Shown: positions 43,510 through 52,356 of the stretch, one piece after another
How the letters are laid out: each line of letters starts with the position of its first letter
How positions within the stretch are numbered: the first letter of the stretch is position 1
Assembly (NCBI RefSeq): GCF_015461845.1
Contig: NZ_JACOPW010000009.1
Location: forward strand, 62,001-126,000
Direction: 5' to 3'
Length of the DNA stretch: 64,000 nt
DNA from: Pseudomonas mucoides
Lineage (GTDB): Bacteria; Pseudomonadota; Gammaproteobacteria; Pseudomonadales; Pseudomonadaceae
The notes under the pieces: generated by a model
The model's database searches: none
Told to the model about the DNA's origin: nothing
The model's input: only the letters and a program-made list of their open reading frames with translations
Position numbers and translations under genes: made by a program

Positions 43510-44298
43510 ATGACCTCGCTGACCCTCAAAAACCTCGCCTGGACACCCCTGGGCCACGGCCATTGTCATCACCAGTTCCAACTGCGTGATGCCTCCTTGC
43601 ACGTGGCCGCCGGCGAGTTCGTCGGGTTGATCGGCCCCAACGGCAGCGGCAAGACCAGCCTGTTGCGCTGCGCCTGGCGCTTCAGCAAACCCGAGAGTGG
43701 CGAGGTCCAGTTCAATCACCACAACGTCTGGAAGCAATCCTCCCGTTGGTGCGCGCAACGCATCGCCGTGGTCTTGCAAGAATTCCCCGACGCCTTCGGC
43801 CTGACCGTTGAAGCAGTGGTCGCCATGGGCCGCACGCCGCACAAAGGCCTGTTCGATGGCGACACCCTCGAAGACCGGAACCTCGCGACTCAGGCGCTGG
43901 AATCGGTCGGCCTCAACGGCTTTGAAGACCACGCTTTCGCCACCCTCTCGGGCGGTGAAAAGCAGCGGGTGATCCTCGCCCGCGCCCTGGCGCAACAGCC
44001 GCAATTGCTGATCCTCGACGAGCCGACCAATCACCTCGACCCGCGCTATCAACTGGAACTGCTGCAACTGGTCAAACGCCTGAAGATCGGCACCCTCGCC
44101 AGCATCCACGACCTCAACCTCGCCGCGGCTTTCTGTGATCGGCTGTACGTGATCAACCACGGCCGCATCGTCGCCAGCGGCACCCCCAAAGAAGTCCTGA
44201 CCGCCCCGCTGCTGCGCAATGTTTTCGGCGTCGACGCCTTGATCGACGACCATCCTCTGCACGGCTACCCACGAATCACCTGGATAACCCAACCATGA
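43510..44298 (+). CDS. FecCD/BtuCD-type ABC importer, ATP-binding subunit
   Basis: 262-residue ATPase of a metal-chelate importer. Walker A GPNGSGKTS, signature LSGGEKQRV and Walker B LLILDEPTNHLD are intact. The ATG at 43510 begins MTSLTLKNL; a frame from 43393 would translate the REP and is not used. The stop overlaps the binding-protein start (ATGA). Homologous by order (ATPase, binding protein, permease) to PA2912-PA2914 next to the P. aeruginosa cob cluster, from memory. Substrate not determined: cobalamin-like, ferric- or zinc-chelate are possible. Confidence 0.88.
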   Translation: MTSLTLKNLAWTPLGHGHCHHQFQLRDASLHVAAGEFVGLIGPNGSGKTSLLRCAWRFSKPESGEVQFNHHNVWKQSSRWCAQRIAVVLQEFPDAFGLTVEAVVAMGRTPHKGLFDGDTLEDRNLATQALESVGLNGFEDHAFATLSGGEKQRVILARALAQQPQLLILDEPTNHLDPRYQLELLQLVKRLKIGTLASIHDLNLAAAFCDRLYVINHGRIVASGTPKEVLTAPLLRNVFGVDALIDDHPLHGYPRITWITQP

Positions 44299-45242
44299 CG
44301 TTGCGTCCCCTGCTGTGTGCCGCCCTTCTGCTGGGCAGTGCCCAAGCCTTGGCCGAGGCCACTCATTACCCGCTGACCGTGCACAGCTGCAACCGCGAAG
44401 TGACCTTCAAGCACGCGCCAAAACACGCGGTCAGTCACGACATCAACATGACCCAGATGATGCTCGCCCTCGGCCTAAAACCGAGCATGGCCGGCTACAG
44501 CGGCGTGAGCGGCTGGAAGTCGGTGACGCCCGAGATGCAGAGCATCCTCGACGGCTTGCCGGAGCTCGCCGCCAAGTACCCGTCGGTGGAAACCCTGCTC
44601 AACGCCAACGTCGATTTCTTCTTCGCCGGTTGGGATTACGGCATGCGCGTAGGCGGCGACCTGACGCCGCAAACCCTGCAACCGTTGGGCATCAACGTCT
44701 ATGAGCTGACCGAGTCCTGCGCCTTCGTGATGAAGCGCCCGGCCGCCAGTTTGGAAGACACCTACAACGACCTGCGTAACCTCGGCAAAATCTTCGACGT
44801 GCAAGACCGCGCCAACGCCTTGATCGCGCAGATGCAGGCGCAAGTCGACGAGGTGCGCCAGGACCTGCCGGCGGACAAGCCGCGGGTGTTCCTGTACGAC
44901 AGCGGTGAAGACCGCGCCATGACCTCCGGGCGCCTGGGCATGCCGCAAGCGCTGATCGATGCGGCGGGCGGGCGCAACATTCTCGATGACGTCGACGCGA
45001 GCTGGACGCGGGTCAACTGGGAGAGCGTGGTCGAGCGCAATCCGCAGGTGATCGTGATCGTCGACTACGGCGAAGTCACTGCCGAACAAAAGGAGCAATT
45101 CCTGCTCGACAACAAGGCGCTGCAATCGGTGGACGCGATCAAGAACCAGCGCTTTATCGTCATTCCCTACGTGCAGGCCACGCCCGGCATCGACAACGTG
45201 TTGGCGGTAGAAACCCTGGCCAAAGGGTTCCACGGCGAATGA
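44295..45242 (+). CDS. ABC importer periplasmic binding protein
   Basis: 315 residues with a signal peptide (1-20, LLLGSAQALAEA). Class III binding protein with two lobes joined by a long helix. YPLTVHSCNREVTF begins the mature fold, and cysteines C32-region and the one in TESCAF could form a disulfide. RVFLYDSGED and the end (AVETLAKGFH) fit the FepB/BtuF family. It overlaps both neighbours by 4 bases. No outer-membrane receptor is directly attached; the nearest is the OprC-like gene. Confidence 0.86.
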   Translation: MTLRPLLCAALLLGSAQALAEATHYPLTVHSCNREVTFKHAPKHAVSHDINMTQMMLALGLKPSMAGYSGVSGWKSVTPEMQSILDGLPELAAKYPSVETLLNANVDFFFAGWDYGMRVGGDLTPQTLQPLGINVYELTESCAFVMKRPAASLEDTYNDLRNLGKIFDVQDRANALIAQMQAQVDEVRQDLPADKPRVFLYDSGEDRAMTSGRLGMPQALIDAAGGRNILDDVDASWTRVNWESVVERNPQVIVIVDYGEVTAEQKEQFLLDNKALQSVDAIKNQRFIVIPYVQATPGIDNVLAVETLAKGFHGE

Positions 45243-46249
45243 TCAATCGTCGCTACGGTTTGTTGCTGCTGGCCCTCGGCGCGTTGCTGCTGGTGTCGTG
45301 CGTGGTGTCGCTGGGCTTCGGCCCGGCGCGAGTGCCGGTGGACGTGGTGTGGCAGATTTTGCTGCACAAGGTCTTTGGGCTTGGTGAGGTGAGCTGGAGC
45401 GCCGGGCAGGAACATATCGTGTGGCTGATCCGTGTACCGCGCATGTTGCTCGGCGCGATGGTGGGCGCCGGGCTGGCGTTGATCGGTGCGGTGCTGCAAG
45501 CGGTGACGCGTAATCCGTTGGCCGATCCTCACCTGCTTGGGGTCACGTCCGGCGCGACCCTCGGCGCGGTGATTGTGGTGCTGCATGTGGGTGAGATTGT
45601 CGGGCTGCTCACCTTGCCGATGGCGGCGTTTATCGGTGCGTTGGTCAGCATGCTGATCGTGCTGGTGATCGCCCATCGGCACGGGCGGCTGGACAGTGAT
45701 CGGCTGCTGCTGTGCGGTGTGGCGGTGTCGTTTGTGATGATGGCGATGGCCAATCTGCTGCTGTTTCTTGGCGATCACCGCGCCAGTTCGGCGGTGATGT
45801 TCTGGATGCTCGGCGGGCTCGGGCTGGCGCGCTGGGAATTGCTCGCGGTGCCGGCGGTTAGCGTGTTGCTGGGGTTGGTGTTGCTGCTGGGCATGGCCCG
45901 GCCGTTGAATGCGTTGATGGCCGGCGAGCAGACGGCGGTGACCCTCGGGCTGAATGCGCGCAGTGTGCGGTTGCGGGTGTTTTTGATTGCGTCGCTGATG
46001 ACCGGGGTGCTGGTCTCGATCAGCGGGTCCATCGGCTTTGTCGGGCTGATGGTGCCGCACATTGCGCGGCGGCTGGTCGGGGCGGAACATCGGCGATTGC
46101 TGCCGGCGTGCGTGTTGCTCGGCAGCCTGTTCCTCGTCTGGGTCGACGTCGCCGCCCGCACCCTGATTGCCCCGGAGGACCTGCCCATTGGCGTCGCCAC
46201 TGCGGCCATCGGTGGGCTGTTTTTCATTGGCCTCATGCGCCGCCGCTGA
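45239..46249 (+). CDS. ABC importer FecCD-family permease
   Basis: 336-residue inner-membrane permease with about nine to ten helices. Family motifs: VRIPRM-type start (LIRVPRMLLGAMVGAGLALIG), TRNPLADPHLLGVTSGA, and GSIGFVGLMVPHIARRLVG near the C-terminus, the ATPase-coupling region. Completes the ATPase-binding protein-permease operon. A small hairpin follows, then the convergent repeat-protein gene. Confidence 0.9.
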   Translation: MINRRYGLLLLALGALLLVSCVVSLGFGPARVPVDVVWQILLHKVFGLGEVSWSAGQEHIVWLIRVPRMLLGAMVGAGLALIGAVLQAVTRNPLADPHLLGVTSGATLGAVIVVLHVGEIVGLLTLPMAAFIGALVSMLIVLVIAHRHGRLDSDRLLLCGVAVSFVMMAMANLLLFLGDHRASSAVMFWMLGGLGLARWELLAVPAVSVLLGLVLLLGMARPLNALMAGEQTAVTLGLNARSVRLRVFLIASLMTGVLVSISGSIGFVGLMVPHIARRLVGAEHRRLLPACVLLGSLFLVWVDVAARTLIAPEDLPIGVATAAIGGLFFIGLMRRR

Positions 46250-46250
46250 G

Positions 46251-46273
46251 CCGTGCCAGCGCGGAAGGCACGG
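46251..46273. terminator. Hairpin between convergent permease and repeat-protein genes
   Basis: CCGTGCC (46251-46257) and GGCACGG (46267-46273) form a 7-bp stem directly after the permease stop. There is no long T tract, so termination strength is uncertain. Confidence 0.45.
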
Positions 46274-46307
46274 TTCATCCGGCACTCAGATCAATAAGTG
46301 CTGCACT

Positions 46308-49300
46308 TCACAGTTCGTCACGATCCGGCTTCGCCGCCGACTGCACAGGTGGCTGCCAGGTCGACTTCAATCGCCCGCGAAATTGCCAGTAGCCGTCGGT
46401 GTCCACGACCTCAAGCCGACCAACACCGGCGAGCGCGGCGAGGTAAGCCGCCACCCCGTCCTTTGCCTCCTCGTTGAACAAGGCCGTTTCCTGCGGCGAG
46501 AAGCTGGGGGTGAATTTGAACAGGGCCCCGCCACGACCGGTGAAATAACAACTGCCCCCGGAGACGCCGCTCTTTTTCACGACGTCTCTGCAAAACCACA
46601 GATCGGCCAGCGCCAGGTTGTCCATCAGTAGACGATCAGACGCAGTGGGGTCCCACACGAACAGGTTGAAGCGTTTGTAGAACTGATGAACAGCCACCCA
46701 TTTGTAGTCCTGCGGAAAAACCGGCAACAGCAAGGGCTGCGCGCCCGGCACGGTGACCGGTGCAATGGGCCCGCCCGGTCCTGAGTAAAACAGCGCACTG
46801 ACAGCCCCACTCTCGACGCCGTCCTCAAGCGGCTCGACGGCCACGAACGACGATGACGCCGGGTGTATCAGCACGCCACCCAGATACTGCTGGCCGACGT
46901 ATTCGCCAATCTGACTTTGGGCCGAGCGAGCCGCATCATCGGCATGTGCGAATACAGGCCCGAGAGCAAAGCGGTTATCCGACGCCCACCTCACCAACCC
47001 GATGCCGGTTTTGACACCCCGGGCATCAACCCTGAACGGCGACCAGAAAGCACTGCGCACCACGACCTGCAATTCACCGTTGGCGATCACTTTGCGCAGA
47101 TACTCGAACAGCGACTCCTGCCCTGATTGCACAATTCTCTCGTAGGCCTGCGTGGTATGAAACAAGGTCCATTCCGGGGCCTTGCTCCTAGGGGCGTAAC
47201 GCAACAAGGCGCCATCGGAGCAGGACAAGTAGACGTTGAGGTACGTGGATCCTTCAGCCGTGCGCACACCGACAGCATCCAGCCCGTAGGACAGATCCCG
47301 AGGCGATATGAAGCTGTGCGTCACGTCATGGGGCAATCGTCCCGGACGGGTCGACGGACACAAATAGAGGCCCTCGACTCGATACCCCAACGGTAATAAA
47401 CCTTCGGGAAACACCCGCTCGACCGTGAGATGCCCTTGTCCCCCGTCGATCGGCAACGTCGTCACGTACCGTTCACCGTTCAGCGCCTTGAGCACAAAGC
47501 CGAACATCAGGCTGGCACGGGCGCCCACCGTGCGATGGACATGCCGCACAGCGTCGTCCATCTGTGTGAAGACCGGGCTGAGCGCCGGCTCGGCAATGGC
47601 AAATCGCTTCACTTGCGACGAAACAATGCCGGGATAAGCACTCCAGTGCGACAGTGGCCTGGCCTCTCCCCACAGTCGGCTCCCCTGAACCACTTGCAAC
47701 CGCCCGGCGCTTGCAACCTGATTGACGTATTCACTCGGGGTTCGCGTACCGTTGCGCATGTGCAGTTCAATCGGTGTGTGCTGGCGCTGCAACGGGCTGG
47801 GTGACGCCAATGCCCGGGCGAGCTGCTTTTCGCTGGCACTTGCACTGAGGGTGTAGCTGATCAGGCTGCCGTCGAGCCCCAGCAGGTATTCCTTGCCGGG
47901 CGACAGAGACGGGGAGCGCCCGGAGCCGGTCAGGATGTCCGCCAGAAAGTCGGTAGAAAACATGTTCAGATACACGTCCCGTTCGCGGTTCGACAGGGCG
48001 AAAATCGGTTCGATCTGAATTCGGGAATGGTAGCGGGCGACGACCGTACTCCCTGCCAAAAACAACCCCTGTTCAGCCAACTCGTCCAGACGAATCCAGC
48101 TGGCAGGGAAGTTCTCGACTTCGACGGCCACCGGCAACGTTGCGACAAACAAACCGTCGGCGCGACGCAGCACCAGGCCACCGTAGACCCGCTCACGCCG
48201 CGCGCCCAACTTCGCCAGCGCAAAGCGCGCGGCATCGTCCTGCGACAGAAAGACCGGGCTGAGCGCTCGCCGCTGGATCTGCACGAAAGGTTTCCAGTCA
48301 GGACCGACACTGCCCGGCTCGTCCCACAGTTCACTGGTGCGCAGCACCTTCAGTTCGCCGGCCTTGGCGACCATTTGAATGACGCTGGCATAGGGTGGTG
48401 TTTCCTTGCCCAATGCTGACGTCAGTTGCTGCACCCCCTTATTGTCGAATTGTGTTGAAGAGGCCGAGTATTGGTACTGCAACAATGCCCCATCCAGTGT
48501 CGCGATAAAAATCTTCAGGTCCTGAAAATGCGTCAGACGTTGCGTGCCCTTGTCGTCGTATATCGCTGCTGCCAGATCGCTGACGGGCGCTAAATGCCGG
48601 GCTAACCAGGCGTCCGTTGTTGATGACCCTTTAGGCATCCAGCTTGCCGCGTAGTAAAGCCCGAGGGTCCTAAACTCGTCGATCAACACGGGAGCGCCGA
48701 AGTCGCTCGCCTGGTTGAGCGTCCCCAGGCGCCCGGTCGTAACCGTTTCGGTCGCCACGTACTCCTCGCGCTCTTTGTGCTTGAGGATAAACCCCCAACC
48801 CGCCGCGGCTGCGCGGTAGTCGAGCCGGGCTCGATGACGGGCGTTCAGCACCGCGTCTTCGGCGCTGGTAAAAATTGCCCCCAGCGCCGGAGCGGAGATG
48901 TCTGTGCGGGTGGCGTCGTTATCTGGTTCATCACCCAGCAGCGCTCCCCGCGGCCCCCACACGTCGCTGCCGACCACCACACGCAATCTGCCCGTGCCGG
49001 CCAGTTCATCGACCACTGCACCGGGCTCCAGAGTGCCGGCCGTCAGCTCCCGATCTATTAGCGTGTTGCCATCAGCGAGTACGGCCACCCGCTGCTGCAG
49101 GCGGTTGCGAGCCGCCACTTTCGATACGTCGGGGCTATAAACCAATAGAGAGTCGGCCGAGCCAGACAGGTAAAAATCGACAACATGCGCGTGGCTGTCG
49201 AACATCGAGCGAATGTCTTCGGCGGTAAACATTTGCACGTGCGTCAGTTGCCCGTGCAAGTCTGTACGTGTGATGCCCACGGCATCGGCTTGCCAGCGCG

Positions 49301-50918
49301 AAGCGTAAAGCCCATGAAACGAGTGCCCCTGGACCAGCACAATCGGTGCGCCGTTAGCGTCGAGGGGGCAAAGCATGTCCAGTGCGAACCGTTTTGCGGC
49401 AAACACCGGCTCGGTGGCGACGAAGCGTTTGTTTCGATCCTGCAAAATCATCCCGACAAAGCCCTGTTCACGCCGGCTGCCGATGTACTCATGGGCAAAA
49501 CGTGCGGCATCGTCCGCCATGAGGAACGCAGGACTCAAACGCCGCGACCTGGCATAGGCTTGCCAGTCAGGGCCAACGATCCCGACCACATCCCACAACG
49601 CGCTGTCCTTCAGCACCGTCAGTTCGCCGGCTGCGACCACCAGCCTGATGTAGTCCGCAGGCTTGAGCGTGCCAGCCTGCAGTCGGACATTGAAATCCGC
49701 GCTGTCCTTCAGCGGAGCTTCACGCTGGTGCGCCGAGGGGCGGTACTGCAACACGGCACCGTCGCGGGTCCGGGCGTACACTTTCAGGTAGTCCGGGTAT
49801 TCCTGCCGGTGAACATCCCACAGCGAAAATTTGATGCCCGCCGCCAATTCGTCCGGTGAAAAAAACCGCTCATAAAGCCAGGGCTCACTGGCACTCTGAG
49901 CCGCATCGCCCTGCGGCACGAAGTAAACGCCGTTCAAGTCGAAATCGAGCAGGCGCTCCAGCGTGCGATCAGCTTTCATCGGAAAAGTCTTGAACAATTC
50001 GGCTGCCGGCTCGCTGGAAAGTACCGGATAGGTCGCCATGCACTCCGAGCTGTCGGCAGAGGTCACAACAAACCCAAGATAAACGCTGCCGGTGGACAGG
50101 GTTACTGTCGCGGCGGCGGCTTCGATGGCCTTGTCCACTTGGTTGAACACCGCACAAAAAAACGGTTGTACCGGGGTCGGACTTCGCACCGCTGCGGTAC
50201 CGAGCGTCCAGTTCGCCGGCACGTTTCCTCTTACGCCGCCCCACGGCGCATTGGCGACCAGTACGCTAAGCGTGCCAGTCTGGGCAACTTTTTGAATCAG
50301 GTGTTCAACGTCGGAGAACGGACCGAAAGCCTTGAACCCTTGCTCAAAGAGTTTTTTCTCTTCTGCCGGCTGAGTGGACTCGTACTTGATCAGTGAACCA
50401 TCCGGACCCGACAGATAATGACGCTGGCCATAGGCACCCGGGTCCTGCATATGACTCAGAATATGTCCTCTGGAAAAAAATCCGAGGCTCAACGTGATCT
50501 GCTCGCTCGTCCAGCCTGGGTGAACACGCAGGACTTCAGCGTGATTGGCCGAATGGGACAGGTAATACGCCGCGCCACTGTAGCCCGGTGGAGCAAACAG
50601 CTCTCGGGGGGCTTCAGTAGACAGCAGGAAGTCGAATTCGAAATGCCCCATCCTCCCCGCCACTGGCAACGTGGGCTGAAATTTTCCGTCGCCACGCTGC
50701 ACGATTACACCGCCGTAAGCCTTGTCGCGGCGCGCGCCGATCTGCCGGTGAACCCAGTAGGCCGCGTCGTCCGCGCTGGTGAATGTCGGCCCCAGGGCAG
50801 GAAAGGTTGCCGCCCTTCGGGGTGTTGAAGGTGTGCTGATTGAGGTGCCGTTCATGTGCTGCTCACTCGATTGAGAAGCCACGATGATCAGGATCCCGGA
50901 GCGCAGCAGGTGGTACAT
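46308..50918 (-). CDS. Giant protein of seven tandem DUF4329-like modules
   Basis: 1536 residues from the ATG at 50918, chosen for a GGAGGG ribosome-binding site 8 bases upstream; a longer frame begins at 50963. Seven modules of about 205-227 residues begin near residues 43, 251, 461, 679, 886, 1113 and 1319. Each opens with L(S/G)PxFxxxDDAAxxxH, then IGxRRexxYGGxIxxRxDGxFVATxPV, and ends with a DGxLLxY strand, a helix, and a VxxAGxLxVLxxSxLWxxxG segment. The opening resembles DUF4329, a domain also found at the ends of Rhs-type toxins; that link is by recognition only. Module 2 is the most degenerate. Apart from a short hydrophobic N-terminal stretch there is no obvious signal or membrane domain. 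Function unknown. Confidence 0.8.
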   Translation of the reverse strand: MYHLLRSGILIIVASQSSEQHMNGTSISTPSTPRRAATFPALGPTFTSADDAAYWVHRQIGARRDKAYGGVIVQRGDGKFQPTLPVAGRMGHFEFDFLLSTEAPRELFAPPGYSGAAYYLSHSANHAEVLRVHPGWTSEQITLSLGFFSRGHILSHMQDPGAYGQRHYLSGPDGSLIKYESTQPAEEKKLFEQGFKAFGPFSDVEHLIQKVAQTGTLSVLVANAPWGGVRGNVPANWTLGTAAVRSPTPVQPFFCAVFNQVDKAIEAAAATVTLSTGSVYLGFVVTSADSSECMATYPVLSSEPAAELFKTFPMKADRTLERLLDFDLNGVYFVPQGDAAQSASEPWLYERFFSPDELAAGIKFSLWDVHRQEYPDYLKVYARTRDGAVLQYRPSAHQREAPLKDSADFNVRLQAGTLKPADYIRLVVAAGELTVLKDSALWDVVGIVGPDWQAYARSRRLSPAFLMADDAARFAHEYIGSRREQGFVGMILQDRNKRFVATEPVFAAKRFALDMLCPLDANGAPIVLVQGHSFHGLYASRWQADAVGITRTDLHGQLTHVQMFTAEDIRSMFDSHAHVVDFYLSGSADSLLVYSPDVSKVAARNRLQQRVAVLADGNTLIDRELTAGTLEPGAVVDELAGTGRLRVVVGSDVWGPRGALLGDEPDNDATRTDISAPALGAIFTSAEDAVLNARHRARLDYRAAAAGWGFILKHKEREEYVATETVTTGRLGTLNQASDFGAPVLIDEFRTLGLYYAASWMPKGSSTTDAWLARHLAPVSDLAAAIYDDKGTQRLTHFQDLKIFIATLDGALLQYQYSASSTQFDNKGVQQLTSALGKETPPYASVIQMVAKAGELKVLRTSELWDEPGSVGPDWKPFVQIQRRALSPVFLSQDDAARFALAKLGARRERVYGGLVLRRADGLFVATLPVAVEVENFPASWIRLDELAEQGLFLAGSTVVARYHSRIQIEPIFALSNRERDVYLNMFSTDFLADILTGSGRSPSLSPGKEYLLGLDGSLISYTLSASASEKQLARALASPSPLQRQHTPIELHMRNGTRTPSEYVNQVASAGRLQVVQGSRLWGEARPLSHWSAYPGIVSSQVKRFAIAEPALSPVFTQMDDAVRHVHRTVGARASLMFGFVLKALNGERYVTTLPIDGGQGHLTVERVFPEGLLPLGYRVEGLYLCPSTRPGRLPHDVTHSFISPRDLSYGLDAVGVRTAEGSTYLNVYLSCSDGALLRYAPRSKAPEWTLFHTTQAYERIVQSGQESLFEYLRKVIANGELQVVVRSAFWSPFRVDARGVKTGIGLVRWASDNRFALGPVFAHADDAARSAQSQIGEYVGQQYLGGVLIHPASSSFVAVEPLEDGVESGAVSALFYSGPGGPIAPVTVPGAQPLLLPVFPQDYKWVAVHQFYKRFNLFVWDPTASDRLLMDNLALADLWFCRDVVKKSGVSGGSCYFTGRGGALFKFTPSFSPQETALFNEEAKDGVAAYLAALAGVGRLEVVDTDGYWQFRGRLKSTWQPPVQSAAKPDRDEL

Positions 50919-50985
50919 ATGTATCGCCCTCCGGTGTTGCGCTTTTGACGCAGCCAGCACCAATGCTGCGCACGCCGGCGCACCG

Positions 50986-51024
50986 AAAATAAATCTGTCC
51001 CCTTTTTTCTGGTCCCCTTTCTGA
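50986..51024. repeat. AAATCTGTCCCC-type motif (IS200/RAYT boundary-like)
   Basis: AAAATAAATCTGTCCCC followed by TTTTTTCTGGTCCCCTTT. The reverse complement, GGGGACAGATTTATTTT, is a sequence I associate with the flanks of REP-associated tyrosine transposase (IS200-like) genes in many Proteobacteria. No transposase gene is present here, so it could be a relic. Confidence 0.35.
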
Positions 51025-51114
51025 CGAGTTTATTTTTTGTTTAATTGATGTGTCGAAATCTGGAAGTTTCCCACGGCTTTTTCAGGTTGTTCGTCGGACG
51101 TGGGCTGTCTAGTC

Positions 51115-51301
51115 TGGGGCTGTCACTGAAGACTCAGTGATCGGGTGTGAGAACCCGGACAGGTTTCAATCCAACGCTAGCTCCACCATAATTGCCGCCA
51201 GCTTATTCGCTGCCGGCAATGACTATGGCGGCTGTGTGCGGGCGGACTTCGGTTCGGCCGGGTTGATTCCTACCGGTTTCTCACTCCGCACATAGCTGCC
51301 A
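51115..51301. other. Strongly structured non-coding region upstream of a DUF6124 gene
   Basis: Three independent folded elements within the 444-base gene-free stretch 50919-51362. (1) 51120-51162: an outer stem CTGTC/GACAG enclosing hairpins ACTGA/TCAGT (125-129 with 134-138) and CGGGT/ACCCG (142-146 with 153-157), a compact three-way junction. (2) 51191-51220: ATTGCCGCCAGC with GCTGCCGGCAAT, 11 of 12 pairs. (3) 51226-51301: TGGCGGCTGTGTGCGG pairs with CCGCACATAGCTGCCA (16 positions, two G-U), with the apical part able to form CCGG pairings. Candidate regulatory or phage C4-like antisense RNA; direction unproven, but it leads into the DUF6124 gene. Confidence 0.55.
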
Positions 51302-51362
51302 CCCCTTCGTCGCGTGAGAAACGACAAGTGATGGCTCCAATTGCTTCAAGGGAATCATTACC

Positions 51363-51734
51363 ATGTCTAAGAAAATCGTACCCGATCCACCCATCGACAC
51401 CACCACACCCGAACCCGAAACATCTCGCGACGAAGACCTGCTCCGAGACCGCGAAGCCATCAAACGCGCCCTCGACTACTACCTGGATCCGCCTGCGCTC
51501 TACACCGAAAAACCCCGCCGCCCCAGCACGATGTACATGATCGCCCCGGACAACGACAGCGAAAGCCTGTTGGTCCATGCCTGTGAATCCCTGGCGTCCG
51601 CCAGTGTCCTGGCCAGCGACTTCGCCGCCGACCTGATCGGCCCGCAGCGCCACAAGGCGATGGCCATCCAGCAGATCATCATGCTCGCCGAACTGGCCGT
51701 GAACCGCGCGGTGGATAAGGTCGTTCCCACCTGA
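51363..51734 (+). CDS. DUF6124 family protein (formerly DUF3077)
   Basis: 123 residues. An acidic, proline-rich N-terminus (1-65) is followed by a conserved helical part (LLVHACESLASASVLASDFA, then GPQRHKAMAIQQIIMLAELAVNRAVD), the signature of a small Pseudomonas family of unknown function. The AAGGGAATC ribosome-binding site lies before the ATG. It is preceded by a strongly folded leader (51115-51301) and followed by a hairpin terminator. No catalytic residues are recognised. Confidence 0.82.
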   Translation: MSKKIVPDPPIDTTTPEPETSRDEDLLRDREAIKRALDYYLDPPALYTEKPRRPSTMYMIAPDNDSESLLVHACESLASASVLASDFAADLIGPQRHKAMAIQQIIMLAELAVNRAVDKVVPT

Positions 51735-51752
51735 ATACACCGCAAGAAAAAA

Positions 51753-51780
51753 TGTGGGAGTGAGGCTTCTCGCTCCCACC
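51753..51780 (+). terminator. Hairpin after the DUF6124 gene (half-REP like)
   Basis: GTGGGAGTGAG (51753-51763) pairs with CTCGCTCCCAC (51768-51778) around a GCTT loop, after an A-run. It has a REP-like GTGGGAG sequence but a tight loop, so it may serve both as REP remnant and terminator. Confidence 0.65.
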
Positions 51781-51832
51781 GGGGCTCAACATTCCTTACA
51801 CTGCGCATCTCACGACCCTCAGGATGAGCCTC

Positions 51833-52132
51833 ATGCTGAAATCTGTTTTCCTGTCGTTGCTGGTATTCGGCTCCAGCGCCGCAATGGCCGATACCACCGT
51901 CGATGTCTCGAAGATTTACGGCAAGATCCAATTCGTCGACAGCTTTCCGGACTACAAGGTGCAGGTGGTGAACTCCTTTCCCGATCTGAAGGTGCAGCAG
52001 GTCGACTCTTTTGCGGACTCGCCGGGCAAGTGGAAAACCGTCGACAGCTTCCCTGATTACAAAATCCAGATCGTCGATTCCTTCCCCGATTTCAAGATCC
52101 AATACGTCGACTCATTTCCCGGCCCCAACTGA
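51833..52132 (+). CDS. Small exported VDSFPD-repeat protein (septoil-knot type)
   Basis: 99 residues. The ATG at 51833 is preferred over one at 51824 because AGGATGAG lies at the right distance. Signal peptide (SVFLSLLVFGSSAAMA) of about 19 residues. The mature part has six copies of a V(D/N)SF(P/A)D(xKxQ) unit with a period of about 10-12 residues, each likely one strand. This resembles the family annotated as 7(1) septoil knot domain, which I recall as a predicted deep protein knot. Function unknown. It sits 224 bases before urtA. Confidence 0.72.
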   Translation: MLKSVFLSLLVFGSSAAMADTTVDVSKIYGKIQFVDSFPDYKVQVVNSFPDLKVQQVDSFADSPGKWKTVDSFPDYKIQIVDSFPDFKIQYVDSFPGPN

Positions 52133-52276
52133 ACCCTTCTGCATCACCGCTGCCGCCACGCGGCAGCACCACAATGACGCACACCCTCGCACCACCGCCC
52201 CGCCCTCGTCCCTTCATGGTGCGCCGCCACCGCGCGCGAGCGCTCTAAAACGACATTTCCCTGCCTTTTGCCGACC

Positions 52277-52292
52277 GGGCACAGCCTTTGCA
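52277..52292 (+). promoter_or_regulatory. Sigma-54 promoter for the urea transporter operon
   Basis: GGGCACAGCCTTTGCA fits the sigma-54 consensus TGGCAC-N5-TTGCA with GG and GC exactly at -24/-12 spacing. It is 64 bases before the urtA ATG. Half-sites GCACCA (52166 and 52189) and TGGTGC (52217) upstream look like NtrC half-sites, though not with the canonical five-base spacing. Nitrogen control of urea uptake is expected. Confidence 0.7.
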
Positions 52293-52356
52293 AAACACCC
52301 TTCAGTAGTCCGCATCTGCCAACCAAAAAAATTCATAAGTTCATGGAGATCGCACA

